DNA of 64,000 nucleotides from Chthonomonas sp. UBA2785 (GCA_002352215.1 DEIB01000038.1:1-64000), one strand, 5' to 3'. Counted from the stretch's first letter, positions 1-9,557 are shown. Notes: generated by a model from the letters alone, not told the origin. Numbers and translations are program-made.

Positions 1-380
1 CCCCCTAAGGTCACCAAAAACGGGGTCAATTTGAACCGCGCAATGAGCACGCCATGCACCAACCCCAAGACCAGGCCAAACCCCGCCCCGGCCGCCATGG
101 CCGCCACCAGGTGAACGCCGTGGCGATGGATGAGCACCGCCGTGAGGATGCTCGACGCCCCCGCTACGCTGCCCACCGAGAGGTCAATGCCGCCCGTGAT
201 GATGACGAAGGTGAGCCCCACCGCGATGACCCCAAGGAAGGCATTGTCATCGAGGAAGTTCACCGCCACGCGCGGAGAAAAGAAGCCCGGGAACGCCATC
301 CCCGAAGCCACATAGAGCAGCACGCACACCACGACCGTGGCGAGCATGGGCAAGCGCTCTTTGGTAAGCAGCCCTTTCAC
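1..380 (-). CDS. yjfF: Sugar ABC transporter permease, YjfF type (3' end cut off by window)
   Basis: This is the second inner-membrane permease of a furanose/ribose-class ABC importer. The 126 codons visible run off the left edge, so the C-terminal part is missing. The start is GTG at 380-378. It overlaps the TGA stop of the upstream permease in a GTGA arrangement, which implies translational coupling. The N-terminal hydrophobic helix is followed by the family motif around GGIDLSVGSVAG and then by further membrane segments. It is the fourth gene of a ytfQ-ytfR-ytfT-yjfF order, which is what makes the YjfF name likely. The substrate is inferred from the binding-protein gene, not from this fragment. 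Confidence 0.85.
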   Translation of the reverse strand, partial: MKGLLTKERLPMLATVVVCVLLYVASGMAFPGFFSPRVAVNFLDDNAFLGVIAVGLTFVIITGGIDLSVGSVAGASSILTAVLIHRHGVHLVAAMAAGAGFGLVLGLVHGVLIARFKLTPFLVTLG

Positions 381-1378
381 GCAGTCCTCCGGCGGCGGAG
401 CGTCTCATGGAAAGATGGCGACTGCAACAAGCACACGGCCACCACCACTAGGGCCTTGATGATGAGTGTCACCTCGGTGCCAATGCCGCGCGTGAGAATG
501 GTGGTGGTTACGGCTTGCATCAGCACCGCGCCAATCAGCGCCCCCACCAGGCTGAACTTGCCGCCGGTCATGGCGGTGCCCCCCACGGCCACGGCCAGGA
601 TCGCATCGAGCTCCAGATAGAGGCCGGCGTTGTTGGCGTCAGCGGCCTTGATGTTGGAAGCGGCAATGATGCCTGCCACCCCCGCGCAGAGCCCAGAAAG
701 TGTGTACACCGCTAGGCGCAGCGACTTGCCATTGATGCCCACGTAGTGGGCGGCGGTCGGGTTATCGCCACTAGCCTCCACGAACAGACCGAAAGCCGTC
801 AGTCGCGTGAGGGCACCAAAGAACAGCGCCATCGCGGCGAGGATCCATATCGGGTTCGGTAAGCCCAGCGTGGTGCCAATCGCCAGGGCCGCAAAGTCGT
901 CCCCGGGCACGGTGATGATCTGGCCGTTGGTCAGCAGCTGCGCCACCCCCCGCCCGGCAATCATGAGCAAGAGGGTCGCCACCACGGGCTGAATCCGGAA
1001 GAACCCGATCAACACCCCGTTGAATAACCCGCACACGGCCCCGGCCAGTACGGCCAAGCTCATCGCCACCGCCACGGGCTGCACCCCCATGCCGTGCAAA
1101 AGGAAGTCCGGGGGCTGCACCACCAGCCCGGCCGCCACCGCCCCGCTGATGGCCATGATGGCCCCCACCGAGAGGTCAACTCCCGCCGTGGCTATCACCA
1201 GGGCCATGCCCAAGGCCAGCAACGCTGCCGGAGTGGCGCGGTTGAAGATGTCAATGAGCGAACCGAAGAGACGCCCATCTCGGATTTCAATGGCGAGAAA
1301 CCCCGGCGTGAAGATGGCATTGAACAGCAGCACCAAGCCCAGCAGGGCCAGGGAGTACCGCCAGGGGTAAGCCTTCAT
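377..1378 (-). CDS. ytfT: Sugar ABC transporter permease, YtfT/RbsC family
   Basis: A 333-residue polytopic inner-membrane protein that would form the translocation path together with the YjfF-like permease. The sequence is hydrophobic almost throughout, with about eight to ten membrane segments. It carries the BPD_transp_2 signature ATAGVDLSVGAIMAISG near residues 64-80. Its ATG overlaps the stop of the ATPase gene (ATGA) and its own stop overlaps the next permease (GTGA), so the genes read as one operon. The family is certain. The Ytf assignment rests on gene order and on the similarity of the binding protein to E. coli YtfQ. Confidence 0.88.
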   Translation of the reverse strand: MKAYPWRYSLALLGLVLLFNAIFTPGFLAIEIRDGRLFGSLIDIFNRATPAALLALGMALVIATAGVDLSVGAIMAISGAVAAGLVVQPPDFLLHGMGVQPVAVAMSLAVLAGAVCGLFNGVLIGFFRIQPVVATLLLMIAGRGVAQLLTNGQIITVPGDDFAALAIGTTLGLPNPIWILAAMALFFGALTRLTAFGLFVEASGDNPTAAHYVGINGKSLRLAVYTLSGLCAGVAGIIAASNIKAADANNAGLYLELDAILAVAVGGTAMTGGKFSLVGALIGAVLMQAVTTTILTRGIGTEVTLIIKALVVVAVCLLQSPSFHETLRRRRTA

Positions 1379-2859
1379 TCGCCGCCCTCAGCAATCTGGC
1401 TCATGATCGCCTCTTCCGTAATCTCCGGGGCGTCGCCGACCATGCGCCGGTCTCGCAGGATGGCGACTTTGGTGCTGCTGTGCACAATCTCACTGAGTTC
1501 AGAACTCACCAGCACAAAGGCCATGCCTTGTTCGCGCAAGCGTTCCACCAGGCCAAAGATCTCAAACTTCGCCCCTACGTCAATCCCCCGAGTCGGCTCA
1601 TCGAGGAGGAGAACCTGGGGCTGGGCAATGAGCCATCGGGCCAGCAAAGCCTTCTGTTGGTTGCCGCCGCTCAGGCCCGCAATCGGGCGGTCGAGGTCGG
1701 GCGTGGCAATGCGGAGTTCTTCCTTCTTGCCATCAGCCTGGGCGTAGGCCGAGCGGGGAAGCCGGGCCAGCCAGCCACGCTTCACCTGGGCGACGATCAT
1801 CATGTTGTCGCGCACGCTCAGGTTGGGGAAGATGCCATCCGTTTTGCGCTCTTCGGCCAGCATGCCAACCCCCAAGTTCATAGCGCGGCGGGGGGTGAGC
1901 GTGGGCGCGCCGCCATGGACGTGGAGACTTCCGGAGTTCGGACGATCGACCCCAAAGAGAAGGCGTAGAGTCTCGGTACGCCCTGAACCCAGTAGGCCCG
2001 CCAAGCCCAAGACCTCGCCGGAATGGAGCTTAAAGTTGATGTCGCCGACGCTTTGCCGCTTGCCTAAGTCTTGGGCCTCCATCAACGGAGCGCCCTGCGG
2101 ACCCTGGCTTCGTGCGACCGCAGCATCTTCGGGCGGAGCTTCTCGGCCAATCATGTTGGCCACTAGCGCGCGGCGGGGCATAGCCACTGGGGTGTCGGTG
2201 GCCACCAGGGTGCCATTGCGTAGCACCGTGACCTGGTCGGCAATCCGGTAGACCTCATCCAAAAAGTGCGTGACGTAGACGATGCCCAGCCCCTGCTCCT
2301 TCAGGCGACCCACGACCTCAAAAAGCGCGTCCACTTCGTCACCATCCAGGCTGGCCGTGGGTTCATCCAGCACCAGCAACCGGGCATCGACATCCAGGGC
2401 CCGGGCAATGGCCGTCAAGTGCTGGATCGCGGGGGAACATGACCCCACCGGACGATCCACATCGAGTTCAAGGCCCAAGCGCGACAAGGCGCCCCGCGCC
2501 CGCTCCCGCACCGCCGACCATCGGATGCCCAGCGGCCCCATCGGTTCGCGGCCAATCACGATGTTCTCCGCAATGGAGAGATTCGGGGCCAGGCTTAGCT
2601 CTTGGTACACCGCACTGATGCCAAGGGCCGTCGCCTCTTGGGGGGATCGCGGGCGGATGGCGGCACCCTCGAATTCAATCTCGCCGGCGTCGGCGGCGTA
2701 TACGCCCGTCAGCACCTTGAGCAGTGTGCTCTTGCCGGCGCCATTTTCTCCCATGAGAGCGTGAACTTGGCCGGCTTGCACCTCAAAATCCACCCCCTGC
2801 AGTGCCTTCACGCCCGGGAACGACTTCACAATGCCCGACATACGGAGGAGGGAAGCCAT
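1375..2859 (-). CDS. ytfR: Sugar ABC transporter ATP-binding protein, two fused ATPase domains
   Basis: A 494-residue cytoplasmic ATPase with two tandem nucleotide-binding domains, as usual for the RbsA/MglA/YtfR class. The first domain has Walker A GENGAGKST at residues 37-45 and Walker B LLVLDEPTASLD. Its signature region is degenerate (SPAIQHLTAIARAL instead of LSGGQ). The second domain has a weak Walker A (GLLGSGRTE), an intact LSGGNQQK signature and LLLDEPTRGID. This asymmetry is normal in the family. It energises the YtfT/YjfF permease pair. The gene follows ytfQ by 53 bases and is coupled to ytfT by an ATGA overlap. Confidence 0.92.
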   Translation of the reverse strand: MASLLRMSGIVKSFPGVKALQGVDFEVQAGQVHALMGENGAGKSTLLKVLTGVYAADAGEIEFEGAAIRPRSPQEATALGISAVYQELSLAPNLSIAENIVIGREPMGPLGIRWSAVRERARGALSRLGLELDVDRPVGSCSPAIQHLTAIARALDVDARLLVLDEPTASLDGDEVDALFEVVGRLKEQGLGIVYVTHFLDEVYRIADQVTVLRNGTLVATDTPVAMPRRALVANMIGREAPPEDAAVARSQGPQGAPLMEAQDLGKRQSVGDINFKLHSGEVLGLAGLLGSGRTETLRLLFGVDRPNSGSLHVHGGAPTLTPRRAMNLGVGMLAEERKTDGIFPNLSVRDNMMIVAQVKRGWLARLPRSAYAQADGKKEELRIATPDLDRPIAGLSGGNQQKALLARWLIAQPQVLLLDEPTRGIDVGAKFEIFGLVERLREQGMAFVLVSSELSEIVHSSTKVAILRDRRMVGDAPEITEEAIMSQIAEGGE

Positions 2860-2912
2860 GACCTAAATCCTGGCTCCCCTTTGGTTCCGTGTTTGCAATT
2901 GCCGGAGCGGCA

Positions 2913-3902
2913 TCAATACTTGCGGTTCGGCAGTTCGGCGGCGGCCGTAGACTCGTCGTACCACTTGTCTTCAATCACCACACGCTTCGGCACTTCCTCG
3001 CCCTTGGCCACCTTTTCAATGGCATCAAAGAGGTAGGGGCCAAGGAGCGGATTGCATTCCACCGTGCAGTTCAGCTTGCCGGCCACCATGGCCTCAAATG
3101 CTGCCTTCACGCCGTCAATGGAGACGATGATGATGTCCTTACCGGGCTTGATTCCGGCCTCTTCCATCGCTTGGATCGCACCCAGGGCCATGTCGTCGTT
3201 GTGGGCGTAAACGGCCTTGATGTCCTTACCCTGTGGGCTCTTGAGGAGGGCCTCCATCACTTCTTTGCCCTTGGCGCGGGTGAAGTCACCGGTCTGCGTG
3301 AAGACAATCTCCATTTCCGGGTGGTTGGCCAGTACGTTGCGGAAACCCTTGGCCCGGTCGTTGGCGGGGGCGCTGCCGGTGGTGCCGGTCAGTTCCGCGA
3401 TCTTCGCCTTACCGTCCATCTTCTTGGCTAGCCATTCCGCCGCCATTTCGCCTTCCTTAACGAAGTCCGCGCCAATAAAGGTGACGTAGAGGTCCTCGGG
3501 CACATCCGGGCGTCGGTCGCTCACGATCACCGGAATCCCGGCGTCCTTTGCTTCGCGAAGCACTGGTTCCCATCCGGTTTCCACCACCGGGGCAAAAGCG
3601 ATCACATCTACGCCTTGGGCGATAAAGGACTTGATGGCCTTAATCTGGTTCTCGGCCTTCTGCTGGGCATCGGCGAACTTCAGGTCCACGCCACGCTTTT
3701 CGGCTTCGCTGCGGATGCTTTCGGTATTGGCGGTGCGCCAATCGCTTTCCGCTCCGATTTGCGAGAACCCGACGACAAGCTTCTTGCCGGCTTCCGGTTT
3801 CGCCGGGGCTGCGCCACCGCCCTCGGGGGCTTTGGCGGTGTCGCCGGAGTTGCATCCGATCACGACAAAGGCGAAAAGACTGAGCCACAACGCACGTTTC
3901 AT
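2913..3902 (-). CDS. ytfQ: Galactofuranose-type sugar-binding lipoprotein
   Basis: A 329-residue periplasmic binding protein anchored as a lipoprotein: the signal peptide ends in the lipobox VIGC with Cys17. A low-complexity Gly/Ala/Pro linker follows, then a type I periplasmic-binding fold. Long stretches closely resemble E. coli YtfQ from memory, for example VGFSQIGAESDWR, ENQIKAIKSFIAQGVD, ETGWEPVLREAKDAGIPV, GDFTRAKGKEVMEA and YAHNDDMALGAIQAMEEAG. E. coli YtfQ binds galactofuranose. The neighbouring glycosidases suggest arabinofuranose-type sugars as an alternative ligand. It is the first gene of the importer operon and diverges from the glycosidase genes, with 257 bases between the starts. 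Confidence 0.9.
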   Translation of the reverse strand: MKRALWLSLFAFVVIGCNSGDTAKAPEGGGAAPAKPEAGKKLVVGFSQIGAESDWRTANTESIRSEAEKRGVDLKFADAQQKAENQIKAIKSFIAQGVDVIAFAPVVETGWEPVLREAKDAGIPVIVSDRRPDVPEDLYVTFIGADFVKEGEMAAEWLAKKMDGKAKIAELTGTTGSAPANDRAKGFRNVLANHPEMEIVFTQTGDFTRAKGKEVMEALLKSPQGKDIKAVYAHNDDMALGAIQAMEEAGIKPGKDIIIVSIDGVKAAFEAMVAGKLNCTVECNPLLGPYLFDAIEKVAKGEEVPKRVVIEDKWYDESTAAAELPNRKY

Positions 3903-4020
3903 TGCACTTCTCTGAGGCCGACCGAGGCCGGTTGCGCCCAGTGTAGCACCTCAAATGCACCCCACGGAAGGGGTTTTCGGAGAACTTCATTCAAAAATGG
4001 CTATTGACATAGTTCGTGCG

Positions 4021-4050
4021 TTGACATGGCGGGAAACGGAGTGCCATGAT
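4021..4050 (+). promoter_or_regulatory. Putative sigma-70 promoter for the glycosidase genes
   Basis: A perfect -35 TTGACA lies at 4021-4026. It is followed after 18 bases by CATGAT (4045-4050), which matches the -10 consensus at four of six positions, about 110 bases upstream of the GH127 start. A second perfect TTGACA lies 17 bases upstream at 4004-4009 but has no convincing -10. The whole 3903-4159 interval is the only spacer between the importer and glycosidase transcripts and probably holds their shared control. Confidence 0.4.
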
Positions 4051-4159
4051 CACGTCCACGGACCGTTGTTCCTCCGTCTCGTGTTTCGCTTTGTCGGGGC
4101 ACGACGCGAGAGGAGCAGGGTTTGTGAGAAACCGACCGCCGCTCGAGGCAGCAGGAACC

Positions 4160-6529
4160 ATGACCCCACTCATTCTCGCGTTGATCGTCTCAACCGAAGC
4201 CCCCAAGGACTACCCGGTGCAACCCATCCCGTTTAACCAAGTTCATCTCACCGACAAGTTCTGGGCTCCTCGCATCGAAACCAACCGCGTGGTCACGATC
4301 CCCTACGCCTTTGAACAATGCGAACAAACGGGGCGGATGGATCTCTTTGTGCGGGCGGCCAAGGTTCTGCGAGGCGAGCCGCTGGAAGACAAATCTCCCC
4401 CAGGCTATCCCTTCGACGATAGCGATGTTTACAAGGTGATGGAGGGTGCCGCCTACGCCCTGAGCGTGAAGCCGGACCCCGAACTCGAGAAGTACGTCGA
4501 TGACCTGATCGCCCTTATCGCGAGCGCCCAGGAGCCGGATGGCTACCTTTATTGCACCCGCACGATCAACCCGGAATCCCCGCACCCCTGGGCGGGCAAG
4601 GAGCGCTGGGTGCTGGAGCAGGACAACAGCCACGAACTCTACAACCTGGGGCACATGTACGAAGCGGCCGCCGCGCACTACCAAGCCACCGGTAAGCGCA
4701 CGTTCCTCGATATCGCCACCAAGTCGGCGGACTTGCTGGTGGAGACCTTCCTGAAGCCGGGGCGCAAAATCTGGCCCGGCCACCAGGTCATCGAGATTGG
4801 CCTGGGCAAGCTGTACCGCATCACGGGCAAGAAGGAGTACCTGGAACTCTCTAAGCTCTTCTTGGATTCACGGGGCGGCAGCGGCGACTATTGGCAAGCG
4901 CACAAGCCCGTCATCGAACAGACGGAGGCCGTGGGCCACGCAGTCCGCGCCACCTATATGTATTCCGGCATGGCCGATGTCGCGGCCCTGCGCGGTGAAG
5001 ACGACTACCTAAAGACGCTGAACACGATTTGGGAGGACGTGGTGCAAAGCAAGCTTTACATCACGGGCGGCATTGGCAGCACGGGGGCCGGAGAAGCCTT
5101 TGGCAAACCCTACGAACTCCCCAACATGACCGCTTATTGCGAGACCTGCGCACAAATCGGCAACGTGTATTGGAACCAGCGCCTGTTCTTGCTCCACGGC
5201 GACGCCAAGTACGTGGACGTGCTGGAACGCACGCTCTATAACGGCCTGATTTCGGGGGTGGCCCTGGATGGCAAGACGTTCTTCTATCCGAACCCGCTCG
5301 AAAGCATTGGCCAGCACGCCCGCAGCCCGTGGTTCGGCTGTGCGTGCTGCCCCAGCAACGTCACCCGATTCATGGCCTCCACGCCGGGGTACTTCTATGC
5401 GCACCGGGGCGATTCGCTTTACGTGAATCTCTTTGCCAGCGGCCACGCTGAGATCGACATGGGCGCCGGCCGCCAAGTGAAGGTGGCGCAGGAAACCAAC
5501 TACCCGTGGGATGGCGAAATCAGCCTCAAGATTGATCCCGCGCGCACGGGTCGCTTTAAGGTGATGGTGCGCATCCCCGGCTGGGCGCGCAACGAAGCGG
5601 TTCCCTCCAAGCTGTACGCCTTTAAGGGCGCCACGACCCGACCGACCCTGCGGGTGAATGGGAGAGATGTGGCAATCCAGTTGCAAGACGGATACGCCGT
5701 GCTGGACCGCGAATGGAAGGCGGGTGACACCGTTAGCCTTAGCCTGCCCATGCCGGTGCGCCGGGTGGTTTCCAGCGAAAAGGTGGTGATGAACCAAGGC
5801 CGAGTGGCCATTCAGCGCGGACCGATTGTGTACTGCGCGGAAGGGGTGGACAACGCCAACAGCGTCCGCACCTTCATGCTGCCGGATGATGCCGAGCTCA
5901 AGGTGGTGAAGCAGCCCGACCTCCTGGGCGGCGTAGTGACGCTGCAGACCACCGCCATGGACCTCGCCTTGCAGGCGGACGGCTCGGTGAAGCAAGCGGC
6001 GAAGCCGGTAACCCTGATTCCGTACTACTCTTGGGCTAACCGGGGACGAAGCGAAATGCTGGTGTGGTTGCCCAACCGGCTGGATGCAGCGCGCCCCGCC
6101 CCGCTCCCGACCATTGCCACCAAGGCCCAAATCACGGCCTCGGGTGGGGTGAACCCCAACGCGATCAACGATGGGTCGTCGCCCGCCTATATGGGGGATA
6201 GCTCTAACATCTTCTTCCACTGGTGGCCCAAGAAGGGCACCGAGGAGTGGGTGGAGATGAAGTTTGCCGAGGCGGCCACTGTCTCCGAGGCGGTGCTGTA
6301 TTGGTTCGATGACACCGGGGTGGGCGAATGCCGCGTGCCGGAAAGCTGGCGGCTGCTCTACAAGGATGGTGACCAGTGGAAGCCCGTGGCCGATGTCGCA
6401 AAGTACGGGGTGGCCAAGGATCAGCCGAACCTAATCAAGTTTGCGCCTGTGCGCACCACAGCCCTGCGCCTGGAAGTGAAGTTGCAGAACAACTGGTCTT
6501 CGGGCATCTGGGAATGGTCGGTGAAGTGA
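4160..6529 (+). CDS. Glycoside hydrolase family 127-type (beta-L-arabinofuranosidase-like) with C-terminal discoidin-like domain
   Basis: A 789-residue enzyme of the DUF1680/GH127 class, whose founding member is the zinc/cysteine beta-L-arabinofuranosidase HypBA1. The metal and catalytic cysteines are visible: Glu328-Thr-Cys330 in AYCETC, and Cys394, Cys396 and Cys397 in FGCACCPSN. These match the Glu338/Cys340 and Cys417/Cys418 sites of HypBA1. An (alpha/alpha)6 barrel is followed by a beta-domain. The last ~130 residues look like an F5/8-type carbohydrate-binding module ending WSSGIWEWSVK. I chose ATG 4160 because AGGA sits just upstream and a short hydrophobic leader follows. An in-frame start at 4046 would add 38 non-signal-like residues. 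Family secure, substrate inferred. Confidence 0.88.
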   Translation: MTPLILALIVSTEAPKDYPVQPIPFNQVHLTDKFWAPRIETNRVVTIPYAFEQCEQTGRMDLFVRAAKVLRGEPLEDKSPPGYPFDDSDVYKVMEGAAYALSVKPDPELEKYVDDLIALIASAQEPDGYLYCTRTINPESPHPWAGKERWVLEQDNSHELYNLGHMYEAAAAHYQATGKRTFLDIATKSADLLVETFLKPGRKIWPGHQVIEIGLGKLYRITGKKEYLELSKLFLDSRGGSGDYWQAHKPVIEQTEAVGHAVRATYMYSGMADVAALRGEDDYLKTLNTIWEDVVQSKLYITGGIGSTGAGEAFGKPYELPNMTAYCETCAQIGNVYWNQRLFLLHGDAKYVDVLERTLYNGLISGVALDGKTFFYPNPLESIGQHARSPWFGCACCPSNVTRFMASTPGYFYAHRGDSLYVNLFASGHAEIDMGAGRQVKVAQETNYPWDGEISLKIDPARTGRFKVMVRIPGWARNEAVPSKLYAFKGATTRPTLRVNGRDVAIQLQDGYAVLDREWKAGDTVSLSLPMPVRRVVSSEKVVMNQGRVAIQRGPIVYCAEGVDNANSVRTFMLPDDAELKVVKQPDLLGGVVTLQTTAMDLALQADGSVKQAAKPVTLIPYYSWANRGRSEMLVWLPNRLDAARPAPLPTIATKAQITASGGVNPNAINDGSSPAYMGDSSNIFFHWWPKKGTEEWVEMKFAEAATVSEAVLYWFDDTGVGECRVPESWRLLYKDGDQWKPVADVAKYGVAKDQPNLIKFAPVRTTALRLEVKLQNNWSSGIWEWSVK

Positions 6530-6572
6530 GGCTGATTCAGCGAATGGTCAGCAGTTCCAGAGGTGGCGGGGC

Positions 6573-8933
6573 ATGACCCCCGCCCTCCTCTCACTCAGCC
6601 TTATGATCACCACCGCTCCGCCGACCTTGGTCGCTAGCCCTTTTTCTTTAGCCGATGTCAAGGTCACCGGCGGTAGCTTCGCGCACGCCACCGAGCTCAC
6701 GGCCAACTACCTGCTCGACCTTGACCCTGAACGCCTCCTCGCCGGATTCCGCGCGAATGCCGGCCTCACGCCCAAAGCGGAGATCTACGGCGGTTGGGAG
6801 ACTGGCGGCCTAAGCGGGCACTCCCTCGGCCACTATCTCACCGCCTGCGCCCAGGAATACGCCCGCACCGGCGATAAGCGCTTTAAGGATAAGGTCGACG
6901 CCATCGTGAAGGGGCTGGCGGAGTGCCAAGCCGCGCGAAGGGACGGATTCATCTGCGCGCTCCGCTTTGACCAACCCGGGCTCAACGGAGAACCCGCCGG
7001 ATTCGACCCCAAAAGGCTCGATGCCATCTGGGCGGATGTAGCTGCCGGCAAGCTCCGCAGTGGGGGATTTGACCTCAACGGTATGTGGGCGCCCTGGTAC
7101 GTCCACCACAAAGTTCTGGCCGGGCTGCTGGATGCCGATGCCCTCTGCGACAACCCGGAGGCGCTCAAAATCGCCATCAAGTTCGCTGACTGGGCCGACA
7201 CCATCACCAAGGACCTCACGCCCGAGCAGTGGCAGACCATGCTAGGCACCGAGTACGGCGGGATCAATGAATCCCTGGCCGACCTCTACGCCCGCACCCA
7301 AAACCGCAAGTACCTCGACCTGGCCCGCAAGTTCTACGACAACCGCGTGCTGGAGCCGCTCTCGCGTGGCGAAGATAACTTGGCCGGTAAGCACTCGAAC
7401 ACCCAGATTCCCAAGCTCGTGGGCCTTGGCCGCCTGTATGACCTCACCGGCGACCCCCAGGACCGCAGCACCGCCGAGTTCTTTTGGCAGCGGGTGGTGA
7501 ACCACCACTCCTACGCCATCGGTGGCAACAGCAACGGGGAATACCTGGGATTGCCCGACCAACTGAGCGAACGCCTGAGCTTCAACACGGCCGAAACCTG
7601 CAACACCTACAACATGCTGCGCCTCACCCGGCAGGTGTTTAGCTGGAACCCGCAGGCCGCGCAGATGGACTTCTACGAGCGGGCGTACCTCAACCACATC
7701 CTGGCCTCGCAGCACCCTGAGACGGGGATGGTGACCTACTTTATGCCGCTGGCGATGAACTCGGTGCGCGGCTTTAGCGACCCCGAACATAACTTCACCT
7801 GCTGCCACGGCACGGGCATGGAGAACCACACCAAGCACGGGGATTCGACGTATTTCCACCAGGGGGCCAGCCGTCTGTGGGTCAATCTTTTCTTGCCCAC
7901 TGAACTGAATTGGCGCGAGGCGGGCATCCGACTGGTGCAAGAAACTGAATTCCCGGCGAGCGGGCGCGTCACACTCCGGGTTACGGAAGGGGAGAGAGAC
8001 TTTGAACTGCTGATCCGGCACCCCGGATGGGCGAAGGGCGAGGTGTCGGTGCGCGTGAATGGGGAGGTGGCCACGGTCTCCCGGGCCAGCAGTTCCTACA
8101 TTTCGCTGCAGCGCACCTGGCGCAAAGGCGACCGCGTGGAGTTCGAACTCCCGCTCCGCCTCTCCACGGAGGCGATGCCGGATAACCCCAAGCGGATCGC
8201 GATCAAATACGGGCCGCTGGTGCTGGCCGCCGATATGGGTCCGGGTTCGGGCGCTACGGCGGAGGGTGCCGTATTCCGGACGCCCGTCATCACCAGTGAT
8301 CCGGCGCGCATCACCGAATGGCTAAAGCCGGTGCCGGGGCAGCCGCTCACCTTCCGCTCGGAGCGTGCCATGCAGCCGCAGGAGTTCACCTTCGTGCCGT
8401 TCCACTCGCTGTTCGAATCGCGGTACGGGGTCTACTTCGACCTGTTCACCCCCGCCGAATGGGCGGCCAAGGAAGCGGAATACCGAGCCGAAGAGGCCCG
8501 CCTCCAAGACATCATGCAACGCACGGTGGAAGCGATGAACATTGGCGAAATGCAGCCGGAGCGCGACCACAACCTCACCCAAGAACGCAACGACGTGCGG
8601 GAGCAGAACAACCGGGGCACCCGCCAACCCATGGCCGGAGGCTGGGTGGAATTTGACATGGCCGTGCCGAGCGCCGGGGCAAGCGAACTGATGATGACCT
8701 ACTGGGGCAACGACCGGATTCGACCGGAATTTGTGATCCTGGTGGACGGCCAGCAGATCGCGCGGGAGGCGCTGGAAGGGCGACCGATGAATGTGTTCTT
8801 CGATATCGCCTACGCGATTCCGGTGGAGCTCACGCGCGGGAAGACGAAGGTGCGCGTGCGGATCGAGCCCGTGGCGGGCAAGACCGGCCCCAGCCTGGCC
8901 GGCGCGCGCGTGCTGAGGGTGAAGGCAAGCTAG
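6573..8933 (+). CDS. Glycoside hydrolase, GH127/GH146 class (DUF1680)
   Basis: A 786-residue second member of the GH127-like clan, 43 bases downstream of the first and probably co-transcribed. The conserved pair of sites is present: Glu341-Thr-Cys343 in FNTAETCNTYN, and Cys410-Cys411 in FTCCHGTGMENHTKHGDS. The CCHGTGMEN form is what I associate with the GH146-like branch rather than classical GH127. A short hydrophobic N-terminus may be a signal peptide but lacks basic residues. The C-terminal ~110 residues form a separate beta-rich module. The two enzymes differ enough to suggest different linkages or chain positions in an arabinose-containing glycan. An SD-like AGAGGTGG lies upstream. Confidence 0.85.
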   Translation: MTPALLSLSLMITTAPPTLVASPFSLADVKVTGGSFAHATELTANYLLDLDPERLLAGFRANAGLTPKAEIYGGWETGGLSGHSLGHYLTACAQEYARTGDKRFKDKVDAIVKGLAECQAARRDGFICALRFDQPGLNGEPAGFDPKRLDAIWADVAAGKLRSGGFDLNGMWAPWYVHHKVLAGLLDADALCDNPEALKIAIKFADWADTITKDLTPEQWQTMLGTEYGGINESLADLYARTQNRKYLDLARKFYDNRVLEPLSRGEDNLAGKHSNTQIPKLVGLGRLYDLTGDPQDRSTAEFFWQRVVNHHSYAIGGNSNGEYLGLPDQLSERLSFNTAETCNTYNMLRLTRQVFSWNPQAAQMDFYERAYLNHILASQHPETGMVTYFMPLAMNSVRGFSDPEHNFTCCHGTGMENHTKHGDSTYFHQGASRLWVNLFLPTELNWREAGIRLVQETEFPASGRVTLRVTEGERDFELLIRHPGWAKGEVSVRVNGEVATVSRASSSYISLQRTWRKGDRVEFELPLRLSTEAMPDNPKRIAIKYGPLVLAADMGPGSGATAEGAVFRTPVITSDPARITEWLKPVPGQPLTFRSERAMQPQEFTFVPFHSLFESRYGVYFDLFTPAEWAAKEAEYRAEEARLQDIMQRTVEAMNIGEMQPERDHNLTQERNDVREQNNRGTRQPMAGGWVEFDMAVPSAGASELMMTYWGNDRIRPEFVILVDGQQIAREALEGRPMNVFFDIAYAIPVELTRGKTKVRVRIEPVAGKTGPSLAGARVLRVKAS

Positions 8934-8987
8934 CGTCAGTAAACGGACATAATCACACGCAAACCTCGAGGAGAGGGGAGTGAGTGA

Positions 8988-9557
8988 ATGGGAGCGGGTG
9001 AAGGTAAGTCGTTTTGGTCTGTAGCCCGGCGACCGCTCATTGTTGTTGGCGTGCTACTACTCGTGTACCGGGCTAGCTTAGGCAACTTCTCCTTTTTGAA
9101 CTCATGGTATGGCCTGGTATATTTGTCGTACATCCATGAGGACTCCTCGTTCCTTCCTCCGTATCTGTTGAGACTTTGGGGCAATGTGTTCCTTCTAGGT
9201 CTTTGCTCTGCAATGATTCTAAGCGCTGTTGATGACACCAAAGTCCAGCCAGATTTGATGAACTGGCTGGCAAGCACCAGATACTTTATTGGTTGGGCTG
9301 TGATCTGTGCCGCGCCTGTGATGGTCCCATTTGTGGTCTCCATCCTGGTCGCGATACTTGCTGCGGCGGTCTTCGGCCTCTTCATCTTCTCGCTATTTGC
9401 TGCATTTGTGCTATACATGGCTATATATCATAAATGGCCATTGTCAGTAGAGGCATTCCGGCGAAACAATCGCAATGTACAATGGTGGCTTCTCGCTTTC
9501 CTCGCCTTTGATACTGTGACCTTCTTGATATTTCTGCCCTATAGCTATCCAAAGTGA
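8988..9557 (+). CDS. Hypothetical polytopic membrane protein
   Basis: A 189-residue protein with four to five hydrophobic segments (around residues 13-30, 60-80, 95-145 and 165-185) and no recognised family. The start is supported by a purine-rich GAGGAGAGGGGAG just upstream. Base composition is clearly lower in GC than the glycosidase genes before it, and this gene opens the run of orphan genes. It overlaps the start of the next frame by four bases (ATGA-like). Function unknown. Confidence 0.6.
   Translation: MGAGEGKSFWSVARRPLIVVGVLLLVYRASLGNFSFLNSWYGLVYLSYIHEDSSFLPPYLLRLWGNVFLLGLCSAMILSAVDDTKVQPDLMNWLASTRYFIGWAVICAAPVMVPFVVSILVAILAAAVFGLFIFSLFAAFVLYMAIYHKWPLSVEAFRRNNRNVQWWLLAFLAFDTVTFLIFLPYSYPK

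Noticed and set aside
5009..6220. 403-codon open frame antisense to the GH127 gene
   Set aside because: Shadow frame: Arg/His-rich, and the opposite strand holds conserved catalytic motifs.
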